Of a stretch of DNA of 19,669 nt, positions 7,399 to 13,440 are shown piece by piece. This stretch comes from Clostridium sp. UBA4746 (lineage in GTDB: Bacteria > Bacillota > Clostridia > Clostridiales > Clostridiaceae): the NCBI GenBank assembly GCA_002403785.1, contig DHIM01000127.1, positions 595 through 20,263 on the forward strand, in the 5' to 3' direction. Under the pieces are notes generated by a model. The model was not told the origin of the DNA and searched no databases. It saw nothing but the letters and a program-made list of their open reading frames with translations. The translations under genes and the position numbers were made by a program. How positions within the stretch are numbered: the stretch's first letter is position 1; every line of letters begins with the position of its first letter.

Positions 7399-7959
7399 CT
7401 AATTTAATTTGAAATTAACACCATCATTACTAAACATATTACCAGTATACTTTAAAGTTAAAGCGGTATCATTTTTAGGTTGTTCATAAACCATAGTTCC
7501 AGTTATTGAACCACCTTTTGCTAAATCGCCACTATTTAATGCAGTATTAGTACTTGTTGAAGTGTAAGTTCCGTCAGTAATCTGTCCTTTACTATTCTGC
7601 ATTTTAAAATCATATGGGTTATAAGAAATTTGACCATCACCAGCATTTTTAATTGTAACAGTTACAGTTACAAATTCCATTCCGGTCTTAGGTACATCAT
7701 ACTCTCCACCTTTAGATTTAACCACTTTAGTTACTATTACTGTGGCATCATTAAATGTAGCAGATTCATTTATTGCATAAAATGCTTTAACTACAGGTCC
7801 TTTTGATTTAACTGGTACTGACTCTGCAGTGGGAGCAACAGGAACTGATGTAGAAGTCACATTATTATTGCTAGTTTGTGTACTTCCTAGAGAAAAACCA
7901 AATATAAATATAGCAAACCCTATAATAACTGTAATGACAATATGTTTTTTGTTTTTCAT
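7399..7959 (-). CDS. Membrane-anchored DUF4352-type extracellular protein
   Basis: The 186-residue protein has a short basic start, one hydrophobic segment (about residues 7-27, IVITVIIGFAIFIFGFSLGS) and a Ser/Thr/Pro/Val-rich linker to about residue 55. A beta-rich domain of the DUF4352 immunoglobulin-like type follows (residues ~60-186; typical segments FNDATVIVTKVVKS, EFVTVTVTIKNAG and YNPYDFKMQNSKGQ). There is no lipobox cysteine, so it is probably anchored by the N-terminal helix and faces outside. Its ATG overlaps the stop of the upstream membrane-protein gene (TAATG), which suggests translational coupling. Function of such proteins is not established; they often accompany DUF4064-like partners. 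Confidence 0.82.
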   Translation of the reverse strand: MKNKKHIVITVIIGFAIFIFGFSLGSTQTSNNNVTSTSVPVAPTAESVPVKSKGPVVKAFYAINESATFNDATVIVTKVVKSKGGEYDVPKTGMEFVTVTVTIKNAGDGQISYNPYDFKMQNSKGQITDGTYTSTSTNTALNSGDLAKGGSITGTMVYEQPKNDTALTLKYTGNMFSNDGVNFKLN

Positions 7960-8315
7960 TATAATTTCGTCTCTTCAACAACACTTATATCTTTTTTTAT
8001 AAGTGCCATTAGTCCACCTATTATTAATAAAATTCCTGGTAGGATATAGAACATAGATACACTTATAGTTCCACCTACAGCTGCAACGGTCATAAACCAT
8101 CCGCCTACTTTAGATTTACTTTTAACAGTAACAGATCCAACAATTCCTAATATTGAAAATAATATTGCCCATATACCTAATGTTCCAAGTCCACCTGAGC
8201 CTGAACCAACTGCGGTACCAATACCTCCCATCATCATTGCCATGAACCCACTAATTATTCCAAAAATTCCTCCAATAAGTCCTAATACAAATTCTGTTGT
8301 TCTTGATATTTTCAT
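7959..8315 (-). CDS. DUF4064-like small membrane protein
   Basis: The 118 residues contain about three or four membrane segments: EFVLGLIGGIFGIISGFMAMM (near residues 7-27), then a Gly/Ser-rich loop, LGIWAILFSILGIVGS (about 46-61), the region 71-90, and YILPGILLIIGGLMALI. It ends in a charged cytosolic tail. The arrangement and the Gly-rich helices match the DUF4064 family. The ATG at 8315 has GGGGGG eight bases upstream. It is the first gene of a two-gene operon overlapping the DUF4352 gene by one base. Role unknown; an envelope sensor or accessory protein is possible. Confidence 0.8.
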   Translation of the reverse strand: MKISRTTEFVLGLIGGIFGIISGFMAMMMGGIGTAVGSGSGGLGTLGIWAILFSILGIVGSVTVKSKSKVGGWFMTVAAVGGTISVSMFYILPGILLIIGGLMALIKKDISVVEETKL

Positions 8316-8668
8316 TAATAATGCCCCCCTAATACTTTAGTTAATATTATTCTTAAATATTCATATTAAATATACCATTTTTATGCATAAAAAGAAATAA
8401 CTTGCCATATTTTTATTTATTTAATTTCTGCTTTTAAGAACAACGTTGGTATCTAACCTTCCTTTTGTTAAATCAGTAATATTTCTTTGTTTATGTTTTT
8501 AGCAAATTCGCTTCGCTCATATAAAAACCGAAGGACGTGAACAAAGTATAATGACAATTCATTTTGCTTTCAAAATGAATGTGACACACCTTGCTTTATA
8601 GAATAAAAAATAATATAAAGCACTTAACTTTCTTTATTTAATTAAGGAACTACATACAAAAAAGATGA
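8316..8668. other. Noncoding interval with dispersed repeat
   Basis: The interval contains the upstream region of the minus-strand membrane-protein gene, dispersed repeat copy B (8501-8575) and an inverted repeat GCTTTATA/TATAAAGC (8593-8600, 8614-8621). No gene is supported. Confidence 0.55.
8501..8575 (+). repeat. GCTTCGCTCA dispersed repeat, copy B, with hairpin
   Basis: It begins with the same 19 bases as copy A, continues CTCATATAAAAACCGAAGG and ACGTGAACAAA, and has a hairpin ATTCATTTTG/CAAAATGAAT (8557-8580). The block from AAATTCGC to GTGAACAAA recurs at 9323-9365. The look (a CCC-AAGG-ACGTGA core after a structured segment) recalls the right ends and guide-RNA regions of IS200/IS605-type tnpB elements, but no transposase is present; this link is inference. 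Confidence 0.6.
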
Positions 8669-9280
8669 ACTGAACTACTAATAACGGATATAGCAACAAT
8701 AAATCCAACTATTGATACTATATCCTCCTCTCCTTCAGAAGAAGGTTGTATATCTATTACGATTAAACAGCTGGGTGATTTTTCAAATAAGGTAGACAAG
8801 GTCAAAGTTGGTGATAGCGCATACATTGATGGCGGTTACGGAAACTTTTCTTATCTTAAGAAAAATAATAATGATAAGCTTTGTTTCTTAGCAGGAGGTA
8901 TTGGAATCACTCCCTTTCTAGGAATGCTTCGCTATATTAATGCAAAAGATAAAGACACATCAGTTAAGCTAATATGGGGCGCTAGAGATGAATCTGAGAT
9001 TATTTGCAAGTCAGAGTTTAAGAGCTTTAGCAACACTCTAAAGGATTTTGAATTGATACCAGTACTGTCTAATGCTCCAAGTTATAATGGTGAGATAGGT
9101 TTCATAGATATACAGAAAATAGAAAAGTACATTAAGAATATAGCTGATTACGACTTTTTTATATGTGGTCCTCCTATAATGCTAGAGCTTCAAATCAAAA
9201 ACCTTAAAGCTCTAGGAGTCCCAAATAAAAAAATCCATTACGAGAATTTGTTTCGCAATCAGCTACTATTGAAAAACTAA
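8669..9280 (+). pseudogene. C-terminal part of a ferredoxin/ferric-reductase-type FAD-NAD(P) oxidoreductase
   Basis: Open frame without a usable start. It carries the end of the FAD domain (TISSSPSEEGCISITIKQLG, then VGDSAYIDGGYGNFSY) and the NAD(P)-binding half: FLAGGIGITPFLGMLRYI, KLIWGARDESEI and FFICGPPIMLELQIKNLKALGV. These are the standard FNR-superfamily motifs. The first half of the FAD domain and any N-terminal membrane heme domain are missing. An in-frame TGA at 8666-8668 precedes it, and the ATG at 8924 has no ribosome binding site and would give only the NAD domain. It is flanked by dispersed repeat copies B and C. Confidence 0.85.
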
Positions 9281-9322
9281 ACATTACTGCTATCAATATT
9301 ATTAATGATAGCTAAAAATTAT

Positions 9323-9385
9323 AAATTCGCTTTACTCATAAAAATCCCCAAGGGACGTGAACAAATTGTATGCACAATTTATTAA
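9323..9385 (+). repeat. GCTTCGCTCA dispersed repeat, copy C
   Basis: AAATTCGCTTTACTCA, then TAAAAATCCCCAAGGGACGT and GAACAAATTGTATGCACAAT. It follows copy B closely through ACGTGAACAAA and has a small hairpin TTGT/ACAA after it. It starts 43 bases beyond the stop codon of the reductase fragment, on the same strand. Confidence 0.6.
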
Positions 9386-9405
9386 ATCGTAGGATTTTGA
9401 GGATT

Positions 9406-9510
9406 TCATGTAACCCATTTGCCATCAACATACCTATTGCACATAACATATTTAAATGAACTCCCCCAGCAATATTCACTTCCACATACATACAATATTT
9501 TTTCAATACC
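9406..9510 (-). other. Possible coding remnant, 34 codons
   Basis: A minus-strand frame between two stops reads sensibly as protein: EKILYVCGSEYCWG and then YVMCNRYVDGKWVT, with three cysteines and aromatic-rich composition unlike random AT-rich DNA. There is no start codon with a ribosome binding site. It looks like the C-terminus of a lost gene; I do not recognise the family. The rest of 9281-9746 holds repeat copy C and one terminator. Confidence 0.3.
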
Positions 9511-9613
9511 TTAAAACCCTAATTTCTCTAATATTGTTAGAGGACACTTTAATTTGCAGTAACTCCTCTCTTTTAGACATGAATATCTGCAACTACAGTT
9601 TTGTATAGAAAAC

Positions 9614-9650
9614 AAAGCACAAGATGTATTGAATACAACTTGTGCTTTTT
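9614..9650. terminator. Bidirectional terminator
   Basis: AAAGCACAAG (9614-9623) pairs with CTTGTGCTTT (9639-9648) around a 15-base loop. T runs follow on the plus strand (TTTTT) and, less strongly, on the minus strand (TTTGTTTTC). On the minus strand it lies about 100 bases beyond the 56-residue gene. Confidence 0.75.
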
Positions 9651-9727
9651 GCTTAGAATTTAACTACACCGAACAAACCTAAGAATATCATAATACAATT
9701 AAATATCAATTTCAATCCGAGGTTCTA

Positions 9728-9769
9728 GTAAAAATAACAATGGAATTTATTGCCCCCTGTTATTTTTAC
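9728..9769 (-). terminator. 12-bp inverted repeat across the stop of the 56-residue gene
   Basis: GTAAAAATAACA (9728-9739) and TGTTATTTTTAC (9758-9769) form a perfect AT-rich stem with an 18-base loop; the TAA stop (9747-9749) lies in the loop. It may stabilise or end the short transcript, but no T run follows. Confidence 0.45.
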
Positions 9770-9917
9770 CAACTAAACCTCCACCATTACCTGATGATGG
9801 ACTTTGTGTTCCATGGATGGATGCTCTCCTAATATTTTTTTGCGCGGAAGATTTTGCTTTTTTTTCTTCAATAACTTTTTTCATTATTTCCATGTTTTTG
9901 CTTATATCATTTTTCAT
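9747..9917 (-). CDS. Small basic protein of 56 residues
   Basis: The ATG at 9917 follows AGAGGTTGAAAAT. The first 25 residues are a charged helix (MKNDISKNMEIMKKVIEEKK, then AKSSAQKN), followed by a basic stretch IRRASIHG and a flexible Ser/Gly tail ending SSGNGGGLVGKNNRGQ. This layout (short charged helix, then KAKSSAQ, then Ser/Gly-rich tail) resembles small conserved clostridial proteins of unknown function. A candidate promoter lies 50-77 bases upstream and a terminator lies downstream, so it looks like an independent small gene. The longer plus-strand frame over it is only its antisense. Confidence 0.6.
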   Translation of the reverse strand: MKNDISKNMEIMKKVIEEKKAKSSAQKNIRRASIHGTQSPSSGNGGGLVGKNNRGQ

Positions 9918-9966
9918 ATTTTCAACCTCTTTTTTTTATTTTTTTACATCCATAAATTGCTTTATA

Positions 9967-9994
9967 ACTATACCTTCTAAATTAATATTCACAA
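9967..9994 (-). promoter_or_regulatory. Candidate promoter of the 56-residue gene
   Basis: On the minus strand TTGTGA (9994-9989) and TATAGT (9972-9967) are 16 bases apart. A perfect short palindrome CAAGGTATGCCTTG (10005-10018, 5-bp arms) sits just upstream and could be an operator. Confidence 0.4.
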
Positions 9995-10128
9995 TAAATG
10001 TTTTCAAGGTATGCCTTGTTATTTTACTAATTTATTATACCCCACAAACGGACCTTTGAGTAGCACCTACAACTAATATATCTTTTACACAAAATGCAAA
10101 TATCTAAAATATTATCATTACCCTTTTA

Positions 10129-10171
10129 AAATTCGCTCAACACAGTGATACTTACAGATGAAGAAATTGGC
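10129..10171 (+). repeat. Composite dispersed repeat, copy E
   Basis: AAATTCGCTCA (10129-10139), a shortened form of the GCTTCGCTCA repeat, is joined to the second copy of the 28-base repeat starting CAGTGATACTTACAGATG (10144-10171; 26 of 28 bases match 2508-2535). It shows that the two repeat types can lie together, close to the 3' end of a gene. Confidence 0.5.
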
Positions 10172-10186
10172 TCTCTATAAATTTTA

Positions 10187-10651
10187 TTATCTTCTTGCTT
10201 TACCAGAAATATGCTCAATACATATTTTTATTACTTTAGTTTTGGGACTTGCGTTTGTAATATATGTCTTACCACTTTCTATGTAATCTGGCGAATATTT
10301 ATTTAATATTTCTAAAAGAATTATATTTTTTTCATTATCAAAAACTTCATTTGCTCTTCCAAATATGATTACACTCTCAAACTTTGTACTAAATTTATCT
10401 GGTAGGACACAAGTTTTTCCAACTACACAAAAAGATACTTTACTATTATTTAATAGATTATCTAATTTATGTCCTTCAATAGCACCATGAAAATATATTG
10501 AATTGTTAGAAAAAATAAAACTTACTGGTACCCCATAAGGATACCCATTTTGGCTTACGGTTGATAGAATACCATAATCACTGTTTTTTAAAATTTCAAT
10601 AACTTCATCATTTTTGAGTTCTCTGCCTTTTCTCCGCATTTCTCTAAACAA
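10187..10651 (-). CDS. Pyridoxamine 5'-phosphate oxidase-related flavoprotein (NimA-like)
   Basis: A split-barrel FMN-binding protein, probably a cytosolic reductase of the 5-nitroimidazole-resistance/FMN-binding type; the physiological substrate is unknown. Motifs: MRRKGRELKNDEVIEILKN at the start, YGILSTVSQNGYPYGVPVSF (first barrel strands), IYFHGAIEGHKLDNL, VSFCVVGKTCVLPDKFSTKF, and the end KVIKICIEHISGKARR. These match a common clostridial family of about 155 residues. I place the start at the TTG at 10651, giving 154 residues, because a G7 tract lies seven bases upstream and the family begins MFREMRRK; an ATG nine codons earlier has no binding site. Confidence 0.88.
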   Translation of the reverse strand: MFREMRRKGRELKNDEVIEILKNSDYGILSTVSQNGYPYGVPVSFIFSNNSIYFHGAIEGHKLDNLLNNSKVSFCVVGKTCVLPDKFSTKFESVIIFGRANEVFDNEKNIILLEILNKYSPDYIESGKTYITNASPKTKVIKICIEHISGKARR

Positions 10652-10751
10652 AATAATTCCCCCCCCATCTTTTTTCAATCTAATTAGTATAAATCTATTT
10701 ACTACTTTAATTATATAGTATAACTCAGAGATATTGGTATTTTTCCTTCAC

Positions 10752-10877
10752 TTATTTAATACCATTAGTGTCTATTGTAAGATGAACATAAACGTCATCA
10801 CAACCTTTTACAGGAATCCAGCACCTAATTTTTTCTCCTTTATCAGTGTAGATGAACTTAACACACAAACTAACAGT
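10752..10877 (-). other. Possible coding remnant, 41 codons
   Basis: A minus-strand frame bounded by stops reads as believable protein: CVKFIYTDKGEKIRCWIPVK and then GCDDVYVHLTIDTNGIK. It is more convincing than either competing frame over the same bases. It has no start or ribosome binding site, and may be the C-terminus of a gene lost or frameshifted downstream of the ABC locus. Family not recognised. Confidence 0.3.
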
Positions 10878-11129
10878 TCAATATTAGCATATTTTATAAG
10901 ACCGACGTTATCTGTTATTGAGATAACCAACAAAACTATAGTAACTATTAATTGGAATTCAGTTTTTTGAAAACAAGGTAATTAAAATAGCAGTAATCAT
11001 GGACAAATAGATAATTATATTATTTGAAGAAAGCAATTTTTCTCCGTTTCCAAAAACAAAATTAAGTAATAAAAAAGACATAACTACCAAACAAATAAAT
11101 AACAAGCCTATTTTATACTTGTATTTCAT
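10808..11129 (-). pseudogene. Small membrane protein, apparently frameshifted
   Basis: An ATG at 11129 with AGGAAGTG ten bases upstream starts a 56-codon frame ending at 10959, with two hydrophobic segments (IGLLFICLVVMSFLLLNFVF and IIIYLSMITAILITLF). The stop directly follows a run of six A. With five A the frame would continue through TEFQLIVTIVLLVISITDN to 10808, giving a protein of about 107 residues with a further hydrophobic segment. It starts 21 bases after the truncated ABC ATPase, so it is probably part of the same damaged exporter operon. Whether the 56-residue product is made is unknown. Confidence 0.45.
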
Positions 11130-11149
11130 ATTTTATATCACTTCCTAAC

Positions 11150-11332
11150 TTATTTTATTAGCAATTTTGATATTCCTGTAATCATTTTTAATAAAGTTGA
11201 TTTGCCGGCACCATTAGGACCAAGCAATCCATAAACAGAATTCTTCCCAATCGATAGCGAAATATTATTTACTGCACTCTGTTTTTTGAAAACCTTGCAA
11301 AGATTTTTCGTTTGCAAAATATAATTATTCAT
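11150..11332 (-). pseudogene. N-terminal fragment of an ABC transporter ATPase
   Basis: About 60 residues: YILQTKNLCKVFKKQSAVNN, then ISLSIGKNSVYGLLGPNGAG with Walker A GPNGAGKST, then LLKMITGISKLLIK and a stop. This is the first quarter of an ATPase of the bacitracin/lantibiotic self-protection type (BcrA-like, usually about 230-310 residues); Q-loop, signature motif and Walker B are all missing. AAGGAAGG lies nine bases before the ATG at 11332, a better start than the two ATGs just upstream. Intact translation signals with a lost body suggest recent internal deletion. It could not hydrolyse ATP. Confidence 0.88.
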
Positions 11333-11426
11333 ATTCATCATCCTTCCTTATTCTTAAGCTCATAACATACTATAAACAAAATTTATAAGGATTCTATAAG
11401 GATTTCAATATTAATATAAAGCAAAA

Positions 11427-11471
11427 GCTCCACTTCCTAATAAGTATTAGATGCTTATTAAGGAGTGGAGC
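11427..11471 (-). terminator. Terminator downstream of the opine-dehydrogenase-like gene
   Basis: A long hairpin (GCTCCACTTCCTAATAAG with CTTATTAAGGAGTGGAGC, two mismatches, 9-base loop) is followed on the minus strand by TTTTGCTTTA. It lies between that gene and the ABC fragment. Confidence 0.8.
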
Positions 11472-11513
11472 ATAAAACTATGAACTATATAACTCGTAGT
11501 ATCATGTGCATTA

Positions 11514-11618
11514 TCAAAATATGATAACCGAACATTTTCTTGCTCCAGCATTGATTAAACGATCATAAGTTGGAAGTGTGTTGGCTACTGGTGGTAATGT
11601 TGTATCTGTCTTAATTCC
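11514..11618 (-). other. Possible C-terminal gene remnant, 34 codons
   Basis: The minus-strand frame reads GIKTDTTLPPVANTLPTYDR and then LINAGARKCSVIIF and stops. It looks like the end of an enzyme rather than random sequence. A neighbouring frame just upstream (STGRKAKELIKIREL) could be its continuation across a frameshift. It lies between the opine-dehydrogenase-like gene and its terminator, so it may be what remains of a second operon gene. Family not recognised. Confidence 0.35.
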
Positions 11619-11657
11619 CTAATCTTTATTAGTTCCTTTGCCTTTCGTCCTGTACTA

Positions 11658-12740
11658 CTAGTTAAATATTTTCTTCAACTCATCAAGTGTATAGTGTCCT
11701 AGTCCAAGAGTTTTCATTGTTCTTGCCTCTTCTTTTCTGAAATCTCTCTTTGCTATTATTGAAGTAATAAGTATCATAGCATCCATTACAGGAGTCTCAA
11801 CACCAATTTGCTTGCCAAGTTCTGACATGAATACAAGTCCATAACCTACGTCTTCATTTAAATATCTATGATCAAGCTGACTTTGAGCCTTTATTCCCTT
11901 AAATCCTTCAGCTGTACTATATCCAATTTCATAATCTTCAATTTGATTATATCCTTGATAAATCTTTACTTTAATATCTGCAATTAGGCCTGCTTCAAGT
12001 TTGTCACTTAAGGCTAACTTCTCTTTATCTAGGGCTTCCATTAATTTACCAGTGGCTGGCGACGCACCTTCTTCATAGAATAAGAAATCTCCTTTTGTTG
12101 ATTCGATCCTACTTGCATTTAAAAGAGTAACTGATGGATGAATAATATTGTTTCCTGTCTGCATCATTGTCATGAAAATCGATTTTACTGGCAGAGCATC
12201 TGGATATACTAGTTTGAATATCTTATATACTTTATCAATTTGTTTTGAAGGCATAACTGCAATATATAATCCCCCTGTAAGCTTATGATAAACAGTTGTC
12301 TTTCCAGGTTCTGTAACTCTGCAAGCATATGGAAGAGTTGAAGTTTCTGAAATAACATAATTTTCATCGTCAATACTAAGTACTAAAGCCGTTTTAAAAA
12401 TAATAGAACCACCACAAGAACTTGGACAGATAGAAACGATTTGTTCTTTCTTAAGATATGGCTTACATGCCCTTCCAAAAGCCTCAGTGCTGTAACCTGG
12501 TCCAACTACAAAAAACAATTCTGCACCACTTAGAGCTTTTTTAATATCACTTCCAGCATAAGCAAGTTTTGCAAAACCTTCTACATGACCATTGGCATAA
12601 ATACCACCATTTTTATTTATTGCATCGATATTGGCGGAATACTTTTCGAAGTCAAATAATCTTACCTCATGTCCATTTAAACTCCAATCTGCTGCTACTG
12701 TAACTCCACCGTTGCCTGATCCTAAAACAGCTATTTTCAT
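11658..12740 (-). CDS. NAD(P)-dependent opine/octopine dehydrogenase family protein
   Basis: Cytosolic oxidoreductase of the octopine/nopaline dehydrogenase family, which reductively condenses an amino acid with a 2-keto acid or catalyses the reverse. The 360 residues show an N-terminal Rossmann fold with GSGNGGVTVAADW at 7-19 and FDFEKY, and a C-terminal all-helical domain with the conserved NIIHPSVTLLNAS, where His201 corresponds to the catalytic His. The ATG at 12740 follows GGGGAGGATA. A 14-codon ORF with a strong ribosome binding site lies 65 bases upstream. Clostridia often carry this family beside amino-acid metabolism genes; here the neighbours are decayed, so the substrate cannot be inferred. 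Confidence 0.88.
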   Translation of the reverse strand: MKIAVLGSGNGGVTVAADWSLNGHEVRLFDFEKYSANIDAINKNGGIYANGHVEGFAKLAYAGSDIKKALSGAELFFVVGPGYSTEAFGRACKPYLKKEQIVSICPSSCGGSIIFKTALVLSIDDENYVISETSTLPYACRVTEPGKTTVYHKLTGGLYIAVMPSKQIDKVYKIFKLVYPDALPVKSIFMTMMQTGNNIIHPSVTLLNASRIESTKGDFLFYEEGASPATGKLMEALDKEKLALSDKLEAGLIADIKVKIYQGYNQIEDYEIGYSTAEGFKGIKAQSQLDHRYLNEDVGYGLVFMSELGKQIGVETPVMDAMILITSIIAKRDFRKEEARTMKTLGLGHYTLDELKKIFN

Positions 12741-13033
12741 TATCCTCCCCTATATCTAAAGTTAGTTTGTATAAATAATTTGTTCTACTAATATTATTAG
12801 AAAAATTAAAATATCATATCTTGGTTGTTTTTTTTGTCTATATGTGACATTTCAAAATCCTCCTTACATTAATAAAGAACACAAAATAATTATTAATTAT
12901 TCGCCTCTTGATAATAGATATTCCAATGTTAATATAACCAAATTTATAAAGCTTATGTGAGAAAAACATTATTTATTTTAATGTCCCTTATAATTATATA
13001 ATTCCAATAAATCAAGAATATTATTATTTTAGT
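12741..13033. other. Divergent intergenic region
   Basis: Holds the upstream regions of the minus-strand opine-dehydrogenase-like gene and the plus-strand padR gene. Apart from the 14-codon ORF nothing conserved is seen; the rest is AT-rich. Confidence 0.5.
12806..12850 (-). CDS. 14-codon upstream ORF, possible leader peptide
   Basis: AAGGAGGATTTTGAA directly precedes an ATG at 12850; the frame reads MSHIDKKNNQDMIF and stops at 12806. The binding site is better than that of most genes in the window. It may be a regulatory leader for the gene starting at 12740, or the intact start of a gene whose body was deleted. No attenuator-type paired hairpins are obvious after it. Confidence 0.4.
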   Translation of the reverse strand: MSHIDKKNNQDMIF

Positions 13034-13073
13034 CATAGTACCTTGACAGTCGTTGTACTATGATGCATATTAT
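13034..13073 (+). promoter_or_regulatory. padR promoter with overlapping palindromic operator
   Basis: CATAGTAC (13034-13041) and GTACTATG (13055-13062) are a perfect 8-bp inverted repeat with 13 bases between. The TTGACA -35 box (13043-13048) lies inside it. A -10 box is CATATT (17-base spacer) or TATTAT (19-base spacer, 13068-13073). The geometry suits autorepression by the PadR protein encoded 19 bases downstream. Confidence 0.65.
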
Positions 13074-13091
13074 ATCTATGGAGGTGACACA

Positions 13092-13421
13092 ATGGCTGAT
13101 AATAAAATATCCTCGGATTTACTTAGAGGACATACTAATACAATTATCTTGAAATTATTGATGAGCAGTGATAAATATGGGTATGAAATATCGAAATTGA
13201 TACATTCCAACTCCGGTGGTGAGTATGAACTTAAGGAGGCTACTATGTACTCTAGCCTAAAGAGGCTAGATAATGATGGTGATATAACTTCATATTGGGG
13301 GGATGAAACCCAGGGTGGAAGAAGGAAATACTATAAAATTACCGAAAGAGGAAAAGAATCTTATTTTCAAAATAAAAAAAATTGGGAGAACGCTAAGCGT
13401 ATTCTAGGTAAATTACTATAA
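13092..13421 (+). CDS. PadR-family transcriptional regulator
   Basis: DNA-binding repressor of 109 residues. It has a winged-helix domain: LLRGHTNTIILKLLMSSDKY, GYEISKLIHSNSGGEYELKE, ATMYSSLKRLDNDGDITSYW, and the wing/C-terminus TQGGRRKYYKITERGKESY. It is a short (subfamily 2) PadR with a minimal C-terminal helix. The ATG at 13092 has GGAGGTG five bases upstream; the frame opens further left (13053) through the promoter and is not coding there. The HAAS-pentapeptide gene follows after 19 bases and is almost certainly cotranscribed, the usual PadR-HAAS pairing. The palindrome over the promoter suggests autoregulation. The inducer is unknown. Confidence 0.93.
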   Translation: MADNKISSDLLRGHTNTIILKLLMSSDKYGYEISKLIHSNSGGEYELKEATMYSSLKRLDNDGDITSYWGDETQGGRRKYYKITERGKESYFQNKKNWENAKRILGKLL

Positions 13422-13440
13422 AAGGAAGGTGTCAATAACA

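Noticed and set aside
6682..9385. GCTTCGCTCA repeats as a CRISPR array
   Set aside because: Copies are hundreds of bases apart, unequal and without uniform spacers; no cas genes.
9817..10059. Plus-strand frame of 80 codons, Phe/Ile-rich, looking like a membrane protein
   Set aside because: It is the complement of A-rich coding sequence of the 56-residue gene and its upstream region; no ribosome binding site.
10734..10970. Plus-strand open frame of 78 codons
   Set aside because: No ribosome binding site; the minus-strand frames over it read more like protein and fit the ABC locus.
13429..13440. GTG start for the HAAS-pentapeptide gene
   Set aside because: The GTG overlaps the ribosome binding site AAGGAAGG; the ATG at 13441 has proper spacing.
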